From Selaginella moellendorffii (taxonomy: Eukaryota; Streptophyta; Lycopodiopsida; Selaginellales; Selaginellaceae), in assembly GCF_000143415.4 (NCBI RefSeq), contig NW_003314284.1, positions 1,282,984 to 1,346,983 of the forward strand: a stretch of DNA of 64,000 bases, read 5' to 3'. Below are positions 24,501 to 35,933 of the stretch, piece after piece. The notes under the pieces are model-generated. The model did no database searches, was not told the origin of the DNA, and saw only the letters and a list, made by a program, of their open reading frames with translations. The position numbers and the translations under genes were made by a program. Each line of letters begins with the position of its first letter. Position 1 is the stretch's first letter.

Positions 24501-26411
24501 CTAGTATTGGATCATTCTTAGCTCGTACTCGCCCGCTGTTGTGATGTAACGCACCCATGGCAATGCTTGGTAGCCGCTCTTCTCTATGATCTTCAAATAG
24601 CGAACCTGGAAGCAAGCGAAACAAACGCAAACTCAAACGAAAACCTTGGAGCTTTTAGCTCGAAGAACTCACCTGGATTCCTGAAACAGTGAAGTAAGGT
24701 ATCTCAAACTTTACTCGAATTGGCGCACGCTTCTCTGGCACACTCTCCTCACTCACAATGCTTGGCAGGCCAAATTGAGCTCTCAACATGTACTCCTGAG
24801 CGAAAAAGTCGTGAGAGTTTGAAAGAAGAAAGGAGAGCGATTGAAGTACCTTGCCGCCGGGGAATGACTTGATCTTCCATACCAAGGCTTCTTTCTCGGG
24901 AGCATAGACTGATGAGCCCATGGATGTTCTCACGTTGGGTGTGGTGGCATCTGCAGGAAGCGGCAGCTCAATTTCGACATTGGTTGCCGTGCTGCAAAGA
25001 GTAGAGAAAACATATGAGACTGAAAATGCGAACTATTCAAATACCTGCGTTCTTTGAACTGACTGCGGGCTTTCACTGCGTACTCCACGCGACTCCGAGA
25101 ATGTCTCTCGACCTGAGCTTCTACCCATATCAAAGGTCTCACCTGATCAAAGGAATGGTCAGAAAATTAACTCAAACATCGAGGGCGTGTAACAACCTGT
25201 GTACTTAGCCTATATGTCATGAGATCAAAAGCACCATCCGGAGGAATGAAGGATATTGTCCTGTCGTTCTCGAAGCGAGCCAGCCGAACACACCTATCCC
25301 CAAAACGTGGTGACTACAATGTAGCACAATAGGTGTAATGACTTACTGGTGAAATTTGATATCATCCAGGTCGATGGCTTTGCCCTTGGTCGAGCGCCCT
25401 TGTGCCTCTAGAAGAACCCTGTCGTTGAGACCGAGCTTGCATTCCGGCATACCCCTGACAAACAAAAGATTATCCGCTTAGAACTGCAAGAATCAAAGGC
25501 AAAAAAAAAAAAAAAACATACGTCAAGTATGTTCGCATTTTCAAAGCACCGACAACGTCTGAGCGAACCAGCTGACCGTTGCTATTAACAAGAATGTTGA
25601 CGCTTTCGACAACATCGAGAAAAACCTGCAATCCACGATAAAAGCGAGACAATTTAAAACGTAGTTTTTGTACCTCGTTCTTTTTGTAGCGAATGCCTTC
25701 ACTACGCCAGGATACTGCATTTGTCACTGCCATGGGAGGACGTTGAGTGATTTCAATCTTGTAAGCATCTGTTTTGATGAACTCGCTCAAAATATTTGCT
25801 TCCGTGAACTGAGGATATCCGAAGTCCATCATCTCGTCCAAAAGTTCGTACTGCAAATGCAATTAGAAAAATATGAGAAAACAGAACAAACACCGGAGAG
25901 TCACGGAGAAAAAACAAAATTACCACTACAACAAAATTATCTCTCAACGACTCTTCTTCCAGCTCTTCAAAGTAATGCTTAAAAACCTGAAACAGAAACA
26001 AAGAACACAGGTTAATATCGATTTCAACCAGCACTCGTAACTTAAGAGCTCCAAAGAGTATGAGGATACTTTACATCGATAACTCGATGCAGAAACAAAA
26101 GGAGACTCGCAGCATTGCAATTTTGTCTGGATGCCGTCATTACGTACACGTTGTTGTGCTGGACGAAAAGATAAGTCACTCCATCGTCGAAAACAACAGG
26201 ATCTTGGGAGCTTGAATCACTCTAGAAAAAAAAAAGAGTACATCCTAGAGCAACCAAACAACAAAATAGAATCTGGACGTACCTCTCCTTCTTGTATCTT
26301 GGCAAAAAAGCGTTCAGCCTGCGCTGCTGATACATCTCCGCGATAGTCTCTCCATACTAAAACCCGACCCTTCATATCTAAAAGAAAGAGTGCTGAGGCA
26401 GCACCCGCCAT
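24501..26411 (-). CDS. AP-1 clathrin adaptor complex, mu subunit
   Basis: This is the medium subunit of the AP-1 adaptor, which sorts cargo with Tyr-based signals at the trans-Golgi network. The start MAGAASALFLLDMKGRVLVW and RDYRGDV is the longin-like N-terminal domain. Exons continue with HNNVYVMTAS, LLDEMMDFGYPQFTEA, VNILVNSNGQLVRSDVVGAL, GMPECKLGLNDR and FIPPDGAFDLMTYR. The mu-homology domain ends YITTAGEYELRMIQY at the stop at 24,501. Length, about 430 aa when spliced, is normal. The 3' end lies 110 bp from MCM3, and the 5' end is 62 bp from the next gene. Confidence 0.92.
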
Positions 26412-26473
26412 CGCCTCCTGTTTAATCTCTTTCTCTCTTCCCCCTACGACTAAGTCCCTATGATTTTCCTCTA

Positions 26474-26927
26474 TCAGTTCCTGCTCCTACTTGCCTCGGA
26501 GTTTGTGGATCCATCGAGCCCGCTACCAGTGCCAACCAATTCCTTGAGAAGCTGGAGTATCAACACAGGTGACGCTTCTAGCTGCATTAGCTCCCACAGC
26601 TGCATTCCAATCTATAAGCTTCCATACCCTAAAAAAATCGCAATGCTCGAGACAGTACCGTGAGAAAGACGTCCTCTCGGATTTCCAGGCCCGCGAGCTG
26701 CGTCAGTTCCAATACCTTCTGTTCTTCTGCACGAGATCATCCCACAAGAATGTGTGTGAGAGAGGAGACTTCGCCAGATCCAGCGAGAAAACGCGAAGCG
26801 AGGCAAGATCACTCGCATTGGCGGCCTTTCGGCCCCAATTGCTGGGAGATCCACGCAGCGCGAGGAAATTCCACAGTGCCCGGATCGAGCGCGTACCTGG
26901 AGATAGCGCTCGTGACGCCGCTGCCAT
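26474..26927 (-). CDS. Small MOZART2-like protein (gamma-tubulin complex associated)
   Basis: This 74-aa protein is revealed only after splicing. Exon 1 is 26,927-26,897 (MAAASRALSP), exon 2 26,726-26,659, exon 3 26,599-26,474. All junctions are GT-AG with compatible phases. The core reads LSPEEQKVLELTQLAGLEI, REDVFLTLWELMQLEASPV and LILQLLKELV. It parallels human MZT2 (LSTEEMELYELAQAAGGGI, DPDVFKILVDLLKLNVAPL, AVFQMLKSM) in spacing and hydrophobic pattern. MZT2 binds N-termini of gamma-tubulin complex proteins. It does not resemble the plant MOZART1/GIP pattern. It is divergently arranged with the methyltransferase gene. Assignment rests on remembered family sequence, so moderate confidence. 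Confidence 0.65.
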
Positions 26928-27068
26928 AACCTAGAAATTCCACACAGAGCAAAGGCCATTTCTTCGCCTTTGGCTACCGCGAGCAAATCTCAGCCGTCCA
27001 GGTCTCTTGTACACATCGCAGCCGTTGAGATTCAAAGCTCGAAATATTTTCCGAGGGTTTTGGGAGAG
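26928..27068. promoter_or_regulatory. Probable bidirectional promoter, 141 bp
   Basis: The divergent ATGs of the MOZART2-like gene (26,927, minus) and the methyltransferase (27,069, plus) are 141 bp apart, so both promoters must overlap here. I see no convincing TATA box. Confidence 0.5.
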
Positions 27069-29304
27069 ATGGCCGTCGCGGCGCCATGGCGCGCATTCCC
27101 ATTCTCTTGGCCGCGCCCTCGAATGCGCGAAATCTCGCATTCTTGTGCTTGCTCGTCGGCGACGCTGCTCCAGATAGAGGATTCATCCGAGGCAAATCGG
27201 GCAGCAGTAGCAGCGGAATCTGAGGAACAGCCGGCTAAGAAGGTACCGTTCTTCCCCAAGCGAGGCCAGGAGCTGGAGCTCGTCTGCGAGAGCCTGGCAT
27301 TCAAGGGACAGGGCGTGTGCAAAGTTTTGGAAACCGGGTATGTGGTCATGTGTGATAGGGCATTGCCGGGAGAACGCTTGATAGCGCGCATCACCAAACG
27401 AAAGGGAAGCTATGCAGAGGTATAAGAGAAAGAAGAAAAATTCTCTGACAGTGTGGGATCGTCTTACGCTGGATGGTTTTGTTTTCTAGGCTCTAAAATT
27501 GCGGACGATCGTCACACACGACAATGCAGTAACTCCACCGTGCAAATACGCTGAAAGCTGCGGTGGCTGTAGAACACAAAACTTATCTTATGAGGCCCAG
27601 CTTGCTGCAAAGGAAGACCAAGTCCATCAGCTCATTTCACGAGTCGGGAGGTTTGGGAGGAGTGAGGAGTCCGGCAGTGGCAGCTACTTGAAACCGATTT
27701 TCCCTTGTGCAAATCAGTACCACTACAGGAACAAGGTGAAATTCTCCTCTAGCATAGAGGCTTAAAACGCTGAACGTTTTCCTGACACAGGTACGCAGTC
27801 CCGGTTGTTTCCATTCAGGCGTTCTGACGTGCACTTCCCTTAGATGGAGTTCTCATTTGGAACTCGATGGCTGCCACCCAACGAGTTTGTGAAGAACCAG
27901 TCACCAGATATTAAGGAGGACTTTGCGCTTGGGCTCCACGTACCTGGGAGCTACGACAAAATCCTGGACATTAGAGAATGCCTTCTGCAACATGACGTTG
28001 CGAACCAGGTGAGCGGGACTGCCAAGATGCTGTTCTACTTTCTTATGGCTTTTTCCTTTTTTTTCTTCTCAAGATACTCTTAGACGTGCATACGTTTTGC
28101 GAAACTCATCGGAATGATCTTTCAGCATATGATACAAAGACGCATAGCGGGTTTCTTCGTCATCTCACACTGAGATCCGGCCAGTAAGTCTGTGAGTGAT
28201 ACCTCTCGGTCTTGCCTAATACGTTTTCACCTAGTGACGAACACACAGGGAAGCTGCAAGTGATGGTTAATATCGTAACTTCGGTGCACCATCCCCGTAT
28301 GATAAAACCATTGATAGAGAAGCTTGTAACTTACTCTGAAGTGGTAGGTACATTTCTTTTACATGCTTTTGTATTTTGTTCCTGATGTCCAACTTGCAGA
28401 CTAGCATTGTTAATAATGTGACATCCTCAATGGCCAACACAGGGGTTGGTGAAAAACAGTATCTTCTGTATGGAGCTCCAGCCATTACGGAACGTTTGCG
28501 TGGCCTCGTTTTTGAGATTTCTGCCAACTCTTTTTTTCAGACGAACACATCACAGGTAAAATCTAGTCTTAGATTTTGTTGCGCAATCTAACTCAATATT
28601 CTTCTGTAGGCAGAAGTTCTATATGAAGTTGTGGAAAAAGCATGCAACTTGACGGAGGCCTCTAGCGAAATGAATATGCTGGACTTGTTTTGCGGCACGG
28701 GCACTATTGGCCTCTCAATGGCAAATAAGTAAGATATAAACTGTGGCTGTTTTTTGTTGAATCAACCTCCATGTGTAGGGTCAACCATGTTTATGGCTAC
28801 GAACTTGTCCAGGAGGCTGTTGCGAACGCCCGGCGCAATGCGAACAGAAACAACATTTTAAACGCGACATTTATTCAGGGAGACCTGAACAAACTTACTT
28901 CCGGATTCGGAGGAAATTTTCCTCGGCCTGATATCATTATTACTGGTTGGGTTTTTTCTCAATGTAGTGCTGTTTGGAATGTTCCTGATGAAAAGAGTTA
29001 CATTTCTCCGCAGATCCGAATCGACCTGGCATGCATCCGAAGTTACTACAATTCATCCTGAAGTCCGGCGCTGCAAGGGTAGTGTATGTTTCCTGCAATC
29101 CGGCAACATGTGCTCGGGACCTTGACGTGCTATGTCACTCCAAGGTAAGAGATGCCGTGAGAACTATCTCCGCTTATTGTTCCGCTTCTGCAGGATGGCT
29201 CCGATTTAGCTGGTGGCTACCGGCTTCTAAGCGTCCAGCCTATAGATATGTTTCCCCATACGCCACACGTCGAGTGTGTCTGCGCGTTGGAACTGAGCAA
29301 TTGA
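27069..29304 (+). CDS. RNA (uracil-5-)-methyltransferase, RumA/TrmA type
   Basis: This SAM-dependent enzyme forms 5-methyluridine in rRNA or tRNA. An Arg/Ser-rich N-terminus from ATG 27,069 suggests organelle targeting; an in-frame ATG at 26,970 overlaps the promoter and is less likely. It has a TRAM-like beta domain (LELVCESLAFKGQGV), Fe-S type cysteines in CKYAESCGGC, SAM motif LDLFCGTGTIGLSMA, and the catalytic block VYVSCNPATCARD with the nucleophilic Cys. The join I-I-T|D-P-N-R-P-G-M-H over a short intron near 28,945-29,013 restores the conserved DPxR element. Last exon ends CALELSN. All introns found are short GT-AG. Confidence 0.88.
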
Positions 29305-29696
29305 CTCGCTCCTTTGAGGGGAGACTGCTTGGTATTCTCTCGTGATGCATCTCCCCTGGCAGTGTCCGAGGACGGACGGACAACTCCCGAGATGCCCGGC
29401 GGAGAGAATGCGAGTATTTTTCAGCTGCTGGCTCCATCAGGATACTGTTGCCCGTGCGCCTCGGGGATTGTTATTGGTTTTCTGGAGAATCTGCCGCGGC
29501 CAACTCCCTCTCAGCCACGTTAAGTACCGAATTATTTTTTACATTAGCAGGCTGTCAACAGGATATTCTCGAGTTTTATAAATTCCGGGGATGTATCAAG
29601 TGACAGCAGTGTGAAGTCAACTTTTGCAGCCGGGACAGTGGCATATGTATAGCCGACCTCGACATATATTGTAGATGCATACAGAGCGCAAGTACA
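29305..29696. other. Intergenic spacer and GRAS upstream region
   Basis: Nothing coding is recognised in this 390-bp stretch between the methyltransferase stop and the GRAS start codon. Confidence 0.5.
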
Positions 29697-31206
29697 ATGG
29701 ATAGTCCAAAGTTGTTCCAGGACGAGCTATGGTCGCTGATGCAGGAAAGTGATATGGGACCTCAGTTTCGGTTGGAGGAAATGGAAGACTCCGACATTAA
29801 TGATGATGGTCTTCTAGATTTCTCGGAAGAAGCTTCATCCAGCAGCACTGAATTCGCCGACAGCAAACTTTGGTCTGGTCCCCAAGTGGGCAACACACTT
29901 AAAGCCATCGATGTAAGCTGCTCGGCTTTTCCATTGATCGATCTAATAGTTCTTTCTTTTACAGACCTCAAATATCAAGGACGAACGCAGACATCTTACT
30001 CCAGTATGCTCTCCGAATTGGAGCTCGTTGGGCAAGCGAGACCGCAGTCAAGAACTCAAAGTTCCAGGGAAGCTGTCATCTAAGGACAAAGCGCCCGCGA
30101 AAGAGTCCAAGTGGGCTTTGCAGCTGCTCAACAATTGTGTTCAGGCAATTGCAACCAACAACGTACAACGGACACAGCATTTGATGTGGGTGCTCAACGA
30201 TCTGGGATGTCTCACCGGTGACGCGAACCAGAGGCTGGCAGCTTACGGTCTCAAGGCTCTGTTCGGGAAAGTCGCAGGGACGCCAACCGCCGCTCAAGCA
30301 TATCATCACAACTTGGACGCAAGTGCCACTGCCAAGAACTTCCACAACGCCCTGCTCAAGTTCCACGATCTAAGTCCGTGGCACCAGGTGGTCTACACGG
30401 CGACAAGTGGAGTGCTACTGGATGCATTCGAAGGGAAGGACGCGATACATGTCATCGACATCGGACACTCTCAGGGGACTCAGTGGCCTACATTGATAGA
30501 AGCTCTTGCGACAAGACAGTCGGGGCCTCCGAGCGTTTTCAAGCTCACCGTCGTCGAAGATCCTTGCTCGGGGCTCGGCTCTGGCTCCGAGGTGAAAAGC
30601 AGGCTGGAAAGGTTCGCGAAGGTGATGGGACTCAACATGGAGCTGCGGATGCTCGTTACACCGCTGCATTCTCTCACTCGGGACGCGTTCGCGATCGCCA
30701 AGCCCGACGCCCTGGCGGTTTGTGCTCACTTCCGGCTCAACCACATCGACAGCAGTCAGAGACAAGAGTTTCTAAACTTTGTCCGCGTGGAGCTGGAGCC
30801 CGACCTGGTGATCGTTGGCGAGAACGACTCGGACAACACGTCCGCCGACTTCTCCACTGTTGCTGTCGAGGTGATTGGGCACTTTTGGAGCTTCCTCGAC
30901 TCGATGAGCGGGGCTTTCAAAGGACACGAGTGCGAGGAGCGGCAGATCATGGAGCACTTGTTCTCCACGTCCGTGGTGGCGAGGCTGGCCAGCGGCATGG
31001 AGCTGAGCGAGAGCCGCGAGAGCTGGAACGCGAGGATGAGGAGTGCCGGATTCGAGGCCGAGGCTCCGCACGACGAGATCGTCGAGACCGCCCGGATGCT
31101 GGTGAAGAAGAACGACGTGAACTGGGAGCTTCGGAACGAGGATAATTGCTTGGTTTTGCTGTGGAAGCACCGGCCGGTTACCTTCTGCTCGGTGTGGAAA
31201 TCGTAG
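29697..31206 (+). CDS. GRAS-domain transcription factor, SHORT-ROOT-like
   Basis: The protein is 485 aa. Exon 1 is 29,697-29,912 and exon 2 29,965-31,206, joined in phase 0 over a 52-bp intron. The N-terminus is acidic and disordered (DSDINDDGLLDFSEE). The GRAS domain starts at about residue 135: LHR I (WALQLLNNCVQAIATNN, QRLAAYGLKALF), VHIID motif (IHVIDIGHSQGTQWPTLIEA), LHR II, PFYRE region and the C-terminal SAW motif (NCLVLLWKHRPVTFCSVW). LHR I and the QWPTL(I/L)EALATR stretch resemble SHORT-ROOT and its sister group. These nuclear regulators pair with other GRAS proteins in tissue patterning. Confidence 0.88.
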
Positions 31207-31399
31207 AGTTTGTTCTTTATCATAAGAAAAACAAAAGAGAGAGTGACGCTACAAAGTTGATAAGATCAGCCTTGCCAAGATTTGGATCTAGAATATTATA
31301 TTAGCAAAGACAAGCACTGAGGAGCTAAGAAGCATCATAAAACGATGGGCTTGTGTCATGAACCACTTTCATATACATTAGTTTTAGATGCGATGGACT

Positions 31400-32060
31400 T
31401 ATCCAGCGAATATCCTCACCGCCTGCCCAAAATCGGCATCTCCCGGGCCTTTGCTTGGATGTTTGTTGTTTTCTGTGTGTCATCCTTGTCTTTGGCAATG
31501 TCTCTGGCAATTAAATCTTTGCTTTCCCATGATGGTTTAACGCCCACTCATTACTAGCTTGAGCTCACAAAGTTTTACTTCATTCATTTCCAAACTCAAT
31601 TCCATGAAAACAAATGAAGCTTTAGATATACATTTGTTTGCAATGGAATTTTACCTTTTCTCCAATATCCTCACTTGCATATTCATCTCCCAGGTCTTTG
31701 CTTGGATGTTAGTTGCTTTCTGGGCAAATAAATATTTGAAAATGGCTCAACGCCACACAGATCCCAACTCATTACTGGCTTGAGCTCACAGACTTTTTCT
31801 TTCATTTCTAAACTCAATTCCATGAAAAACAAATGGTTTGAGATAAGATGGAATCTTTTACCTTCTCTCCAATATCCTCACCCACCGCATTAGAGCATAT
31901 GCCCAAGTTGGGCATCTCTCAGAACGTTTGTTGCTTTGTACAAGCACTGTCTGTGTCGTCTTTGTCTTTGGCGGCTAATATCTCGGTCAAACAAATCTTT
32001 CTTGTCTTGGGAGATTGTGATGGTTTAACGCAACTGCTGATCTTCCCATGAACAAGAGAG
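31400..32060. repeat. Three diverged tandem copies of a 200-250 bp unit
   Basis: The phrase 'aatatcctcac' recurs near 31,409, 31,664 and 31,869. Each is followed at similar distance by 'ggcatctcc..g..tttgcttggatgtt..ttgctttctg' or a variant, and by 'gctcaacgc', 'actcattactggcttgagctcac' and 'aactcaattccatgaaaa'. The third copy is the most diverged. No function is evident. Confidence 0.65.
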
Positions 32061-32162
32061 TGTAGAGAGTGTAAGTCGGTAGGTCTACCCCCTTGGTCCC
32101 TGTGATCCAGACATGTATTACAAGGAACGCACTGATCCAAATGGGCGAGACGAGCAAAAAAC

Positions 32163-34385
32163 TCAGTCGCTCTCGTCCCCGGACGAGCTCTCTGGGTCCG
32201 AGTCGCTAAACCTCATTGGAAAGCGCACCACCTTCACCGGTGTATCGTCCGGAGGAGGCACCACGTCCACCACTTCGGCAGCCTCGGTCTCGTTCTCCAT
32301 CCTTGCTCCTCCTCCCGCTGGCGCCACTGGCTGCTTCTTGCCGGGCGAGCGAGCCTTCTTCACCTTGGAGTCCTTGGCCGGCCTCACGCATCCTCGAAGC
32401 TTGAACACGGCCTTAAACATCACCTCGCCCGGGCTCCCATCCGCCGACTCCTTGAGAGCGTTTTTCAGCACGTCGAAAGCCTGTCCATTGCCCGTCCTCT
32501 CCAGCCCCTCCAGCACCGTCCTGTACAGCTCCTCGTCCGGGTACACGTCCTTGTTGAACATAAACTCGAGCAGCTTGCACGCGTCGTCCAGCTTGTCCCC
32601 GCGGCAGAAGGACGTGATGAGCGCCTTGTAGATCGTCAGGCTCGGGTCGCACCCCCTCACGATCATGTGCCGAAAGAGCTTGTAGGCCACCGGCAGCTTC
32701 CCGATTCGACAAAACGCCAGGACCAGGGGCTCGTACGACTTCACGTCCGGGACGCTCCTCCGGTTGAGGTCGCTGAAGTAGAGCATGGCCGCCTTGATCA
32801 TGTCTCGCTCGCACAGCATCTCGATCACCACGTCGTACATGGCCAAGTCCGGGGTGAAGTTCACTTCCTGGAGCTTCTTGAGGGCGCTGACGCACGTCTT
32901 CATCGGCTTGAGCCGGAGGAAGCCGTAGACTGTGTTGGAGGTGGCCTGGAACTCCACCCGAGTGTGAAACTCCCTGTGCATCCTTAGTACCAAGTCGAGA
33001 GCGTCGGTCACCCGGTCGGCCCTGGCCAGAGCCGAGACGAGCGCGCTGCCAGTGATGGAGCCCGGCATACAGCCGCTCCGCAGCATCTCGTCGAGGAGGA
33101 TCATGGCCTGGTCCACCCGGTTGCCATTCGAGAGCGCCTGCAAGAGGATGGAGTACGTCACCGTGTTGGGAGCCACGCCCATCCTCTTCATGCACTGGAA
33201 CAGGTTCCACGATTTCTCGGCCGCGTCCCGGTCGCCTTTGTTGCAAAGCAGCTCCAGCACCGCGTTGAAGCTCAGCACCGACGGGATCCTTCCCCGGTCC
33301 ATGAAGTCGTGCAGCAGGACATGAGCATGGCTCAGTTCCTTCCTCCGGCAAAACTCGGCGATGAGCAAGTGGTAAGTCACGTCGTCCGTGGGAAACCCCT
33401 TGCCAACCTCCATCGAGACAATGAGATCGTAGGCCTCGTAGACATATTGCTCCTTGGACATGGTCCTCACCAAGAGCTGGTAAGTCTCATCACCGGGGCT
33501 CTTCATCCTGTGAAAGTACCTGAGCGACAGTGGCAGCCTTCCTTGCATCTTGCAAAGGCAAACTATCACCGCGTGGAGAAGATCATCGCCAACTTCCATC
33601 CTCCCGTCCAGAGCCTCGTTCACGAGCGAGAGAGCCGTCTCGAAGTTCGACCGGCAAAGGGGCCGGACGAGCAGCGCCAGCGTCTCTCCATCCGGTGCAC
33701 ACCCCCCTCTCGCAAACTCGGGCCTCTTCATCTTCTCGTAGAGCCGCAGAGCTTGATCCAAGTAGCCCCTCTTGACGAGCATTTCCACGAGACCATTGTA
33801 GAGCACGGTGTCCACCTCCAGTCCCGGCTGCTGGAGAGCCCACTGGAAGAAATGCAGCCCGGCCGAGCAGTTCCGGACAGCCCCCATCACCCTGAGCACG
33901 ATCTTCTGCTTGAGCGGCCGCTCCAGCGGCTTCCAGGCTCGATCCAGCTCCCTCACCACGGCCGCCGGATCAACCTGGCGATTGACGATGCTCACCTTCT
34001 TCCCGGCGACTGTGAGCACCGGCGACGCCGCCTCGGTCGCCTCGAGCAGCCTCCTCACCACGCCCTTGGCCTGGTTCCTGGCACGAGTGATGTAGTAGGA
34101 CTCCGCCCTGGTGCCCTGCTGGACCACGAATCCTTCCTCCACCGGCAGGGCTCCATCGGGGCAGCGCTTTACCGCGAGGCGGAGATTGACGACCGGGAAG
34201 AGCTGATTGACGACGCGGCCCTGGTGCCGCGACATCTTGGCGCCCGGCGGGACCAATGCCGCCCACGGCGGCATCTTGTTGTGGGCGAGCTGCCAGCATG
34301 ATACCGTGCCGCGCGGATGGAGCAGCAGGAGCTCCAGCGCCCGGCGGCGTCGCAGCATTCGCTCCTCCTCGCGGCGCCCTGCCAA
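32163..34385 (-). CDS. P-class pentatricopeptide repeat protein
   Basis: This single-exon 740-aa protein has an N-terminus rich in Arg/Leu (ERMLRRRRALELLLLHPRG). At least twelve P-type PPR motifs follow from about residue 190 to 640, for example TVLYNGLVEMLVKRGYLDQA, VTYSILLQALSNGNRVDQA and LTIYKALITSFCRGDKLDDA. It has no E or DYW tail; instead it ends in a basic Lys/Pro segment (SKVKKARSPGKKQPVAPAG) and an acidic Ser/Asp tail. P-class proteins bind organellar RNAs to stabilise, process or translate them. Fragments of this gene recur at 1720-1855 and 19,080-19,325. Telo-box sequence precedes the start. Confidence 0.93.
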   Translation of the reverse strand: MAGRREEERMLRRRRALELLLLHPRGTVSCWQLAHNKMPPWAALVPPGAKMSRHQGRVVNQLFPVVNLRLAVKRCPDGALPVEEGFVVQQGTRAESYYITRARNQAKGVVRRLLEATEAASPVLTVAGKKVSIVNRQVDPAAVVRELDRAWKPLERPLKQKIVLRVMGAVRNCSAGLHFFQWALQQPGLEVDTVLYNGLVEMLVKRGYLDQALRLYEKMKRPEFARGGCAPDGETLALLVRPLCRSNFETALSLVNEALDGRMEVGDDLLHAVIVCLCKMQGRLPLSLRYFHRMKSPGDETYQLLVRTMSKEQYVYEAYDLIVSMEVGKGFPTDDVTYHLLIAEFCRRKELSHAHVLLHDFMDRGRIPSVLSFNAVLELLCNKGDRDAAEKSWNLFQCMKRMGVAPNTVTYSILLQALSNGNRVDQAMILLDEMLRSGCMPGSITGSALVSALARADRVTDALDLVLRMHREFHTRVEFQATSNTVYGFLRLKPMKTCVSALKKLQEVNFTPDLAMYDVVIEMLCERDMIKAAMLYFSDLNRRSVPDVKSYEPLVLAFCRIGKLPVAYKLFRHMIVRGCDPSLTIYKALITSFCRGDKLDDACKLLEFMFNKDVYPDEELYRTVLEGLERTGNGQAFDVLKNALKESADGSPGEVMFKAVFKLRGCVRPAKDSKVKKARSPGKKQPVAPAGGGARMENETEAAEVVDVVPPPDDTPVKVVRFPMRFSDSDPESSSGDESD

Positions 34386-34399
34386 GACCTATCATAAGA

Positions 34400-34412
34400 A
34401 CCCTAAACCCTC
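34400..34412 (-). promoter_or_regulatory. Double telo-box upstream of the PPR gene
   Basis: ACCCTAAACCCT lies about 15 bp before the PPR ATG, within the short interval between this gene and RPC6. Telo-boxes are common near starts of plant housekeeping and translation-related genes. Confidence 0.6.
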
Positions 34413-34446
34413 GCATTGTCTTACACGAACTTACTCTTCTTCGTTA

Positions 34447-35816
34447 CTAGAACTTGAGCCATTCTTGGTAGTACGCGCACGTCTTTGGAGAAATGATTCC
34501 ATTGGGCGAGCACTCGTGGATCACCTGTGACAAAATCACGAGCATTGAGAGAATGAAAACAATGGAAACAAAGAGAGAGAAAAAAGAGTTTCCGCAAGAA
34601 CTTACGGGACAAACACCGCAAGGCACATTTGTCATCGCAGACGAGTCGGAAATTCTAGATTGTGAGGCACGGTAGACCTGCGTGAAAAGAAAAAGTAGCA
34701 AGAAATGAATCCAGATCCTACTACGTTTTGTAAGACTTACTCCAGTTCCAACTTCATCGACTTCTCCATCGAGCACCAACATATCCAAAATCTACCAGTC
34801 ACAATGAGCGACAGCGTCGAAAGCTTGGAATTTGTTTCACCTGTTTGATATCTTTAAGGCTCAGATCGTTCGAAAGCCCCGACTTCCTTGTGAAGTTTGC
34901 TACTTGATCTACATTGGCACCGCCAGCCTTGGAAGAACATTCGTGTAAGAAGAAAGAAATCGAAAGAAATTCATAGCTTACTTGCTTGGCGATGAACTGG
35001 TGGCACTGCTGCTTGAGAAGATTGACGAACTCCGCATCAAACTCTTGGTTTTTGTAAAAGCTTCCACCAGTCAGCTTTGCCGAGGGCTCCAATTCGGCGA
35101 GAATGTAAACCTTCTTGCCTTTCTACTCAAGGGAGAACTTCAATTCAGCTAGCAAGATTTCTTGAAAACGAAGCTGCCGCGACTTACTTGCGTAGTAGGC
35201 ACAGGTTTGATGAGCTTTCGAACTTCCAGATTTTTTATGGCTTTTGTCACTTGAGGCTGCTGCAAGTTCGTCGAGAGCTTTATCTCTTTCGTCCATATTC
35301 CTGGCCATCACAAGAGCAACCAAGCTTTAGGAATCCACAATTTTTCCATCGATACCGTCGTTCTTCGCAGCTTGGATCGCCTGATACACCAGCAAATCTT
35401 CCGTTTGTAAGCCTTTCAGCCTGTATCACACTCAAAAGTTTAGACGCCTCAAAGGAAAAGAGATCATACTTGGTGGCCTCTTCGCGAGATTGTTCCCTGT
35501 AGAAAAGCTGCCCATCCTTATTCAACAATTGCCACTGGCCCTGCGGATGAGAGGCGAATAAATCCGAGAAAAATCATCGCTTCAAGAAAAAAATCCTCAC
35601 TTTTTGGAGAAGAATGTTGATTGCTTTGACGCGAATGTCCACCGATACATCGCTCATTTTACTCTCAATCACATTCGCTCCCACGCCCTGATCCACGATC
35701 CATGCTCCAGCATAAGCAAAGGAAAACATTCATAGACGAAGTACCTCTTGCGAGCCGCGGCATATTTCCAGCAATCGATTGAGCGCCGCGGCGATGGCCG
35801 CGCGCTCGTCCGCCAT
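34447..35816 (-). CDS. RNA polymerase III subunit RPC6 (RPC34)
   Basis: This subunit belongs to the Pol III-specific initiation subcomplex (RPC3-RPC6-RPC7), in the nucleus. The start is MADERAAIAAALNRLLEIC. Correct splicing gives KLKGLQTEDLLVYQAIQAAK, then NDGIWTKEIK, then TNLQQPQVTKAIKNLE and VRKLIKPVPTT, the tandem winged helices. LEPSAKLTGGSFYKNQEFD follows. The C-terminal iron-sulfur-like cysteine motif is split across exons: VPCGVCPVS, VIHECSPNGIISP and TCAYYQEWLKF. The key intron near 35,325-35,380 starts at 'gtatcg' directly after AAC GAC G; reading through meets a stop. A telo-box lies just upstream of the start. Fragments recur at 18,862-19,040. Confidence 0.9.
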
Positions 35817-35933
35817 GGAGAGGACAAAACAGAGTCCCTGCCAAAACCCTAACCCTTGGCTTTAGTTTAAAGGCCTCTTAACGCTTCGAACGATTCTCTT
35901 GTTATTACCTCAACAACCAGCCAATTCAAAGGT
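35817..35933. promoter_or_regulatory. 117-bp divergent promoter with telo-box
   Basis: RPC6 (minus, start 35,816) and the oxygenase gene (plus, start 35,934) are transcribed apart from this interval. AAAACCCTAACCC lies at 35,843-35,855, oriented towards RPC6 in the way seen for MCM3. Confidence 0.55.

Noticed and set aside
30378-31145. 255-codon plus frame inside the GRAS gene
   Set aside because: It overlaps the GRAS exon in another frame and is Arg/Gly-rich shadow sequence.
32206-34301. Long open frames on both strands over the PPR gene (for example plus 33,309-34,301)
   Set aside because: These are shadows of the GC-rich single-exon PPR gene; their translations show no known domain.
35280-35400. 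Stop codons in RPC6 suggesting a pseudogene
   Set aside because: Using the donor 'gtatcg' after AAC GAC G gives a clean conserved NDGIWTKEIK junction, so the stops are intronic.
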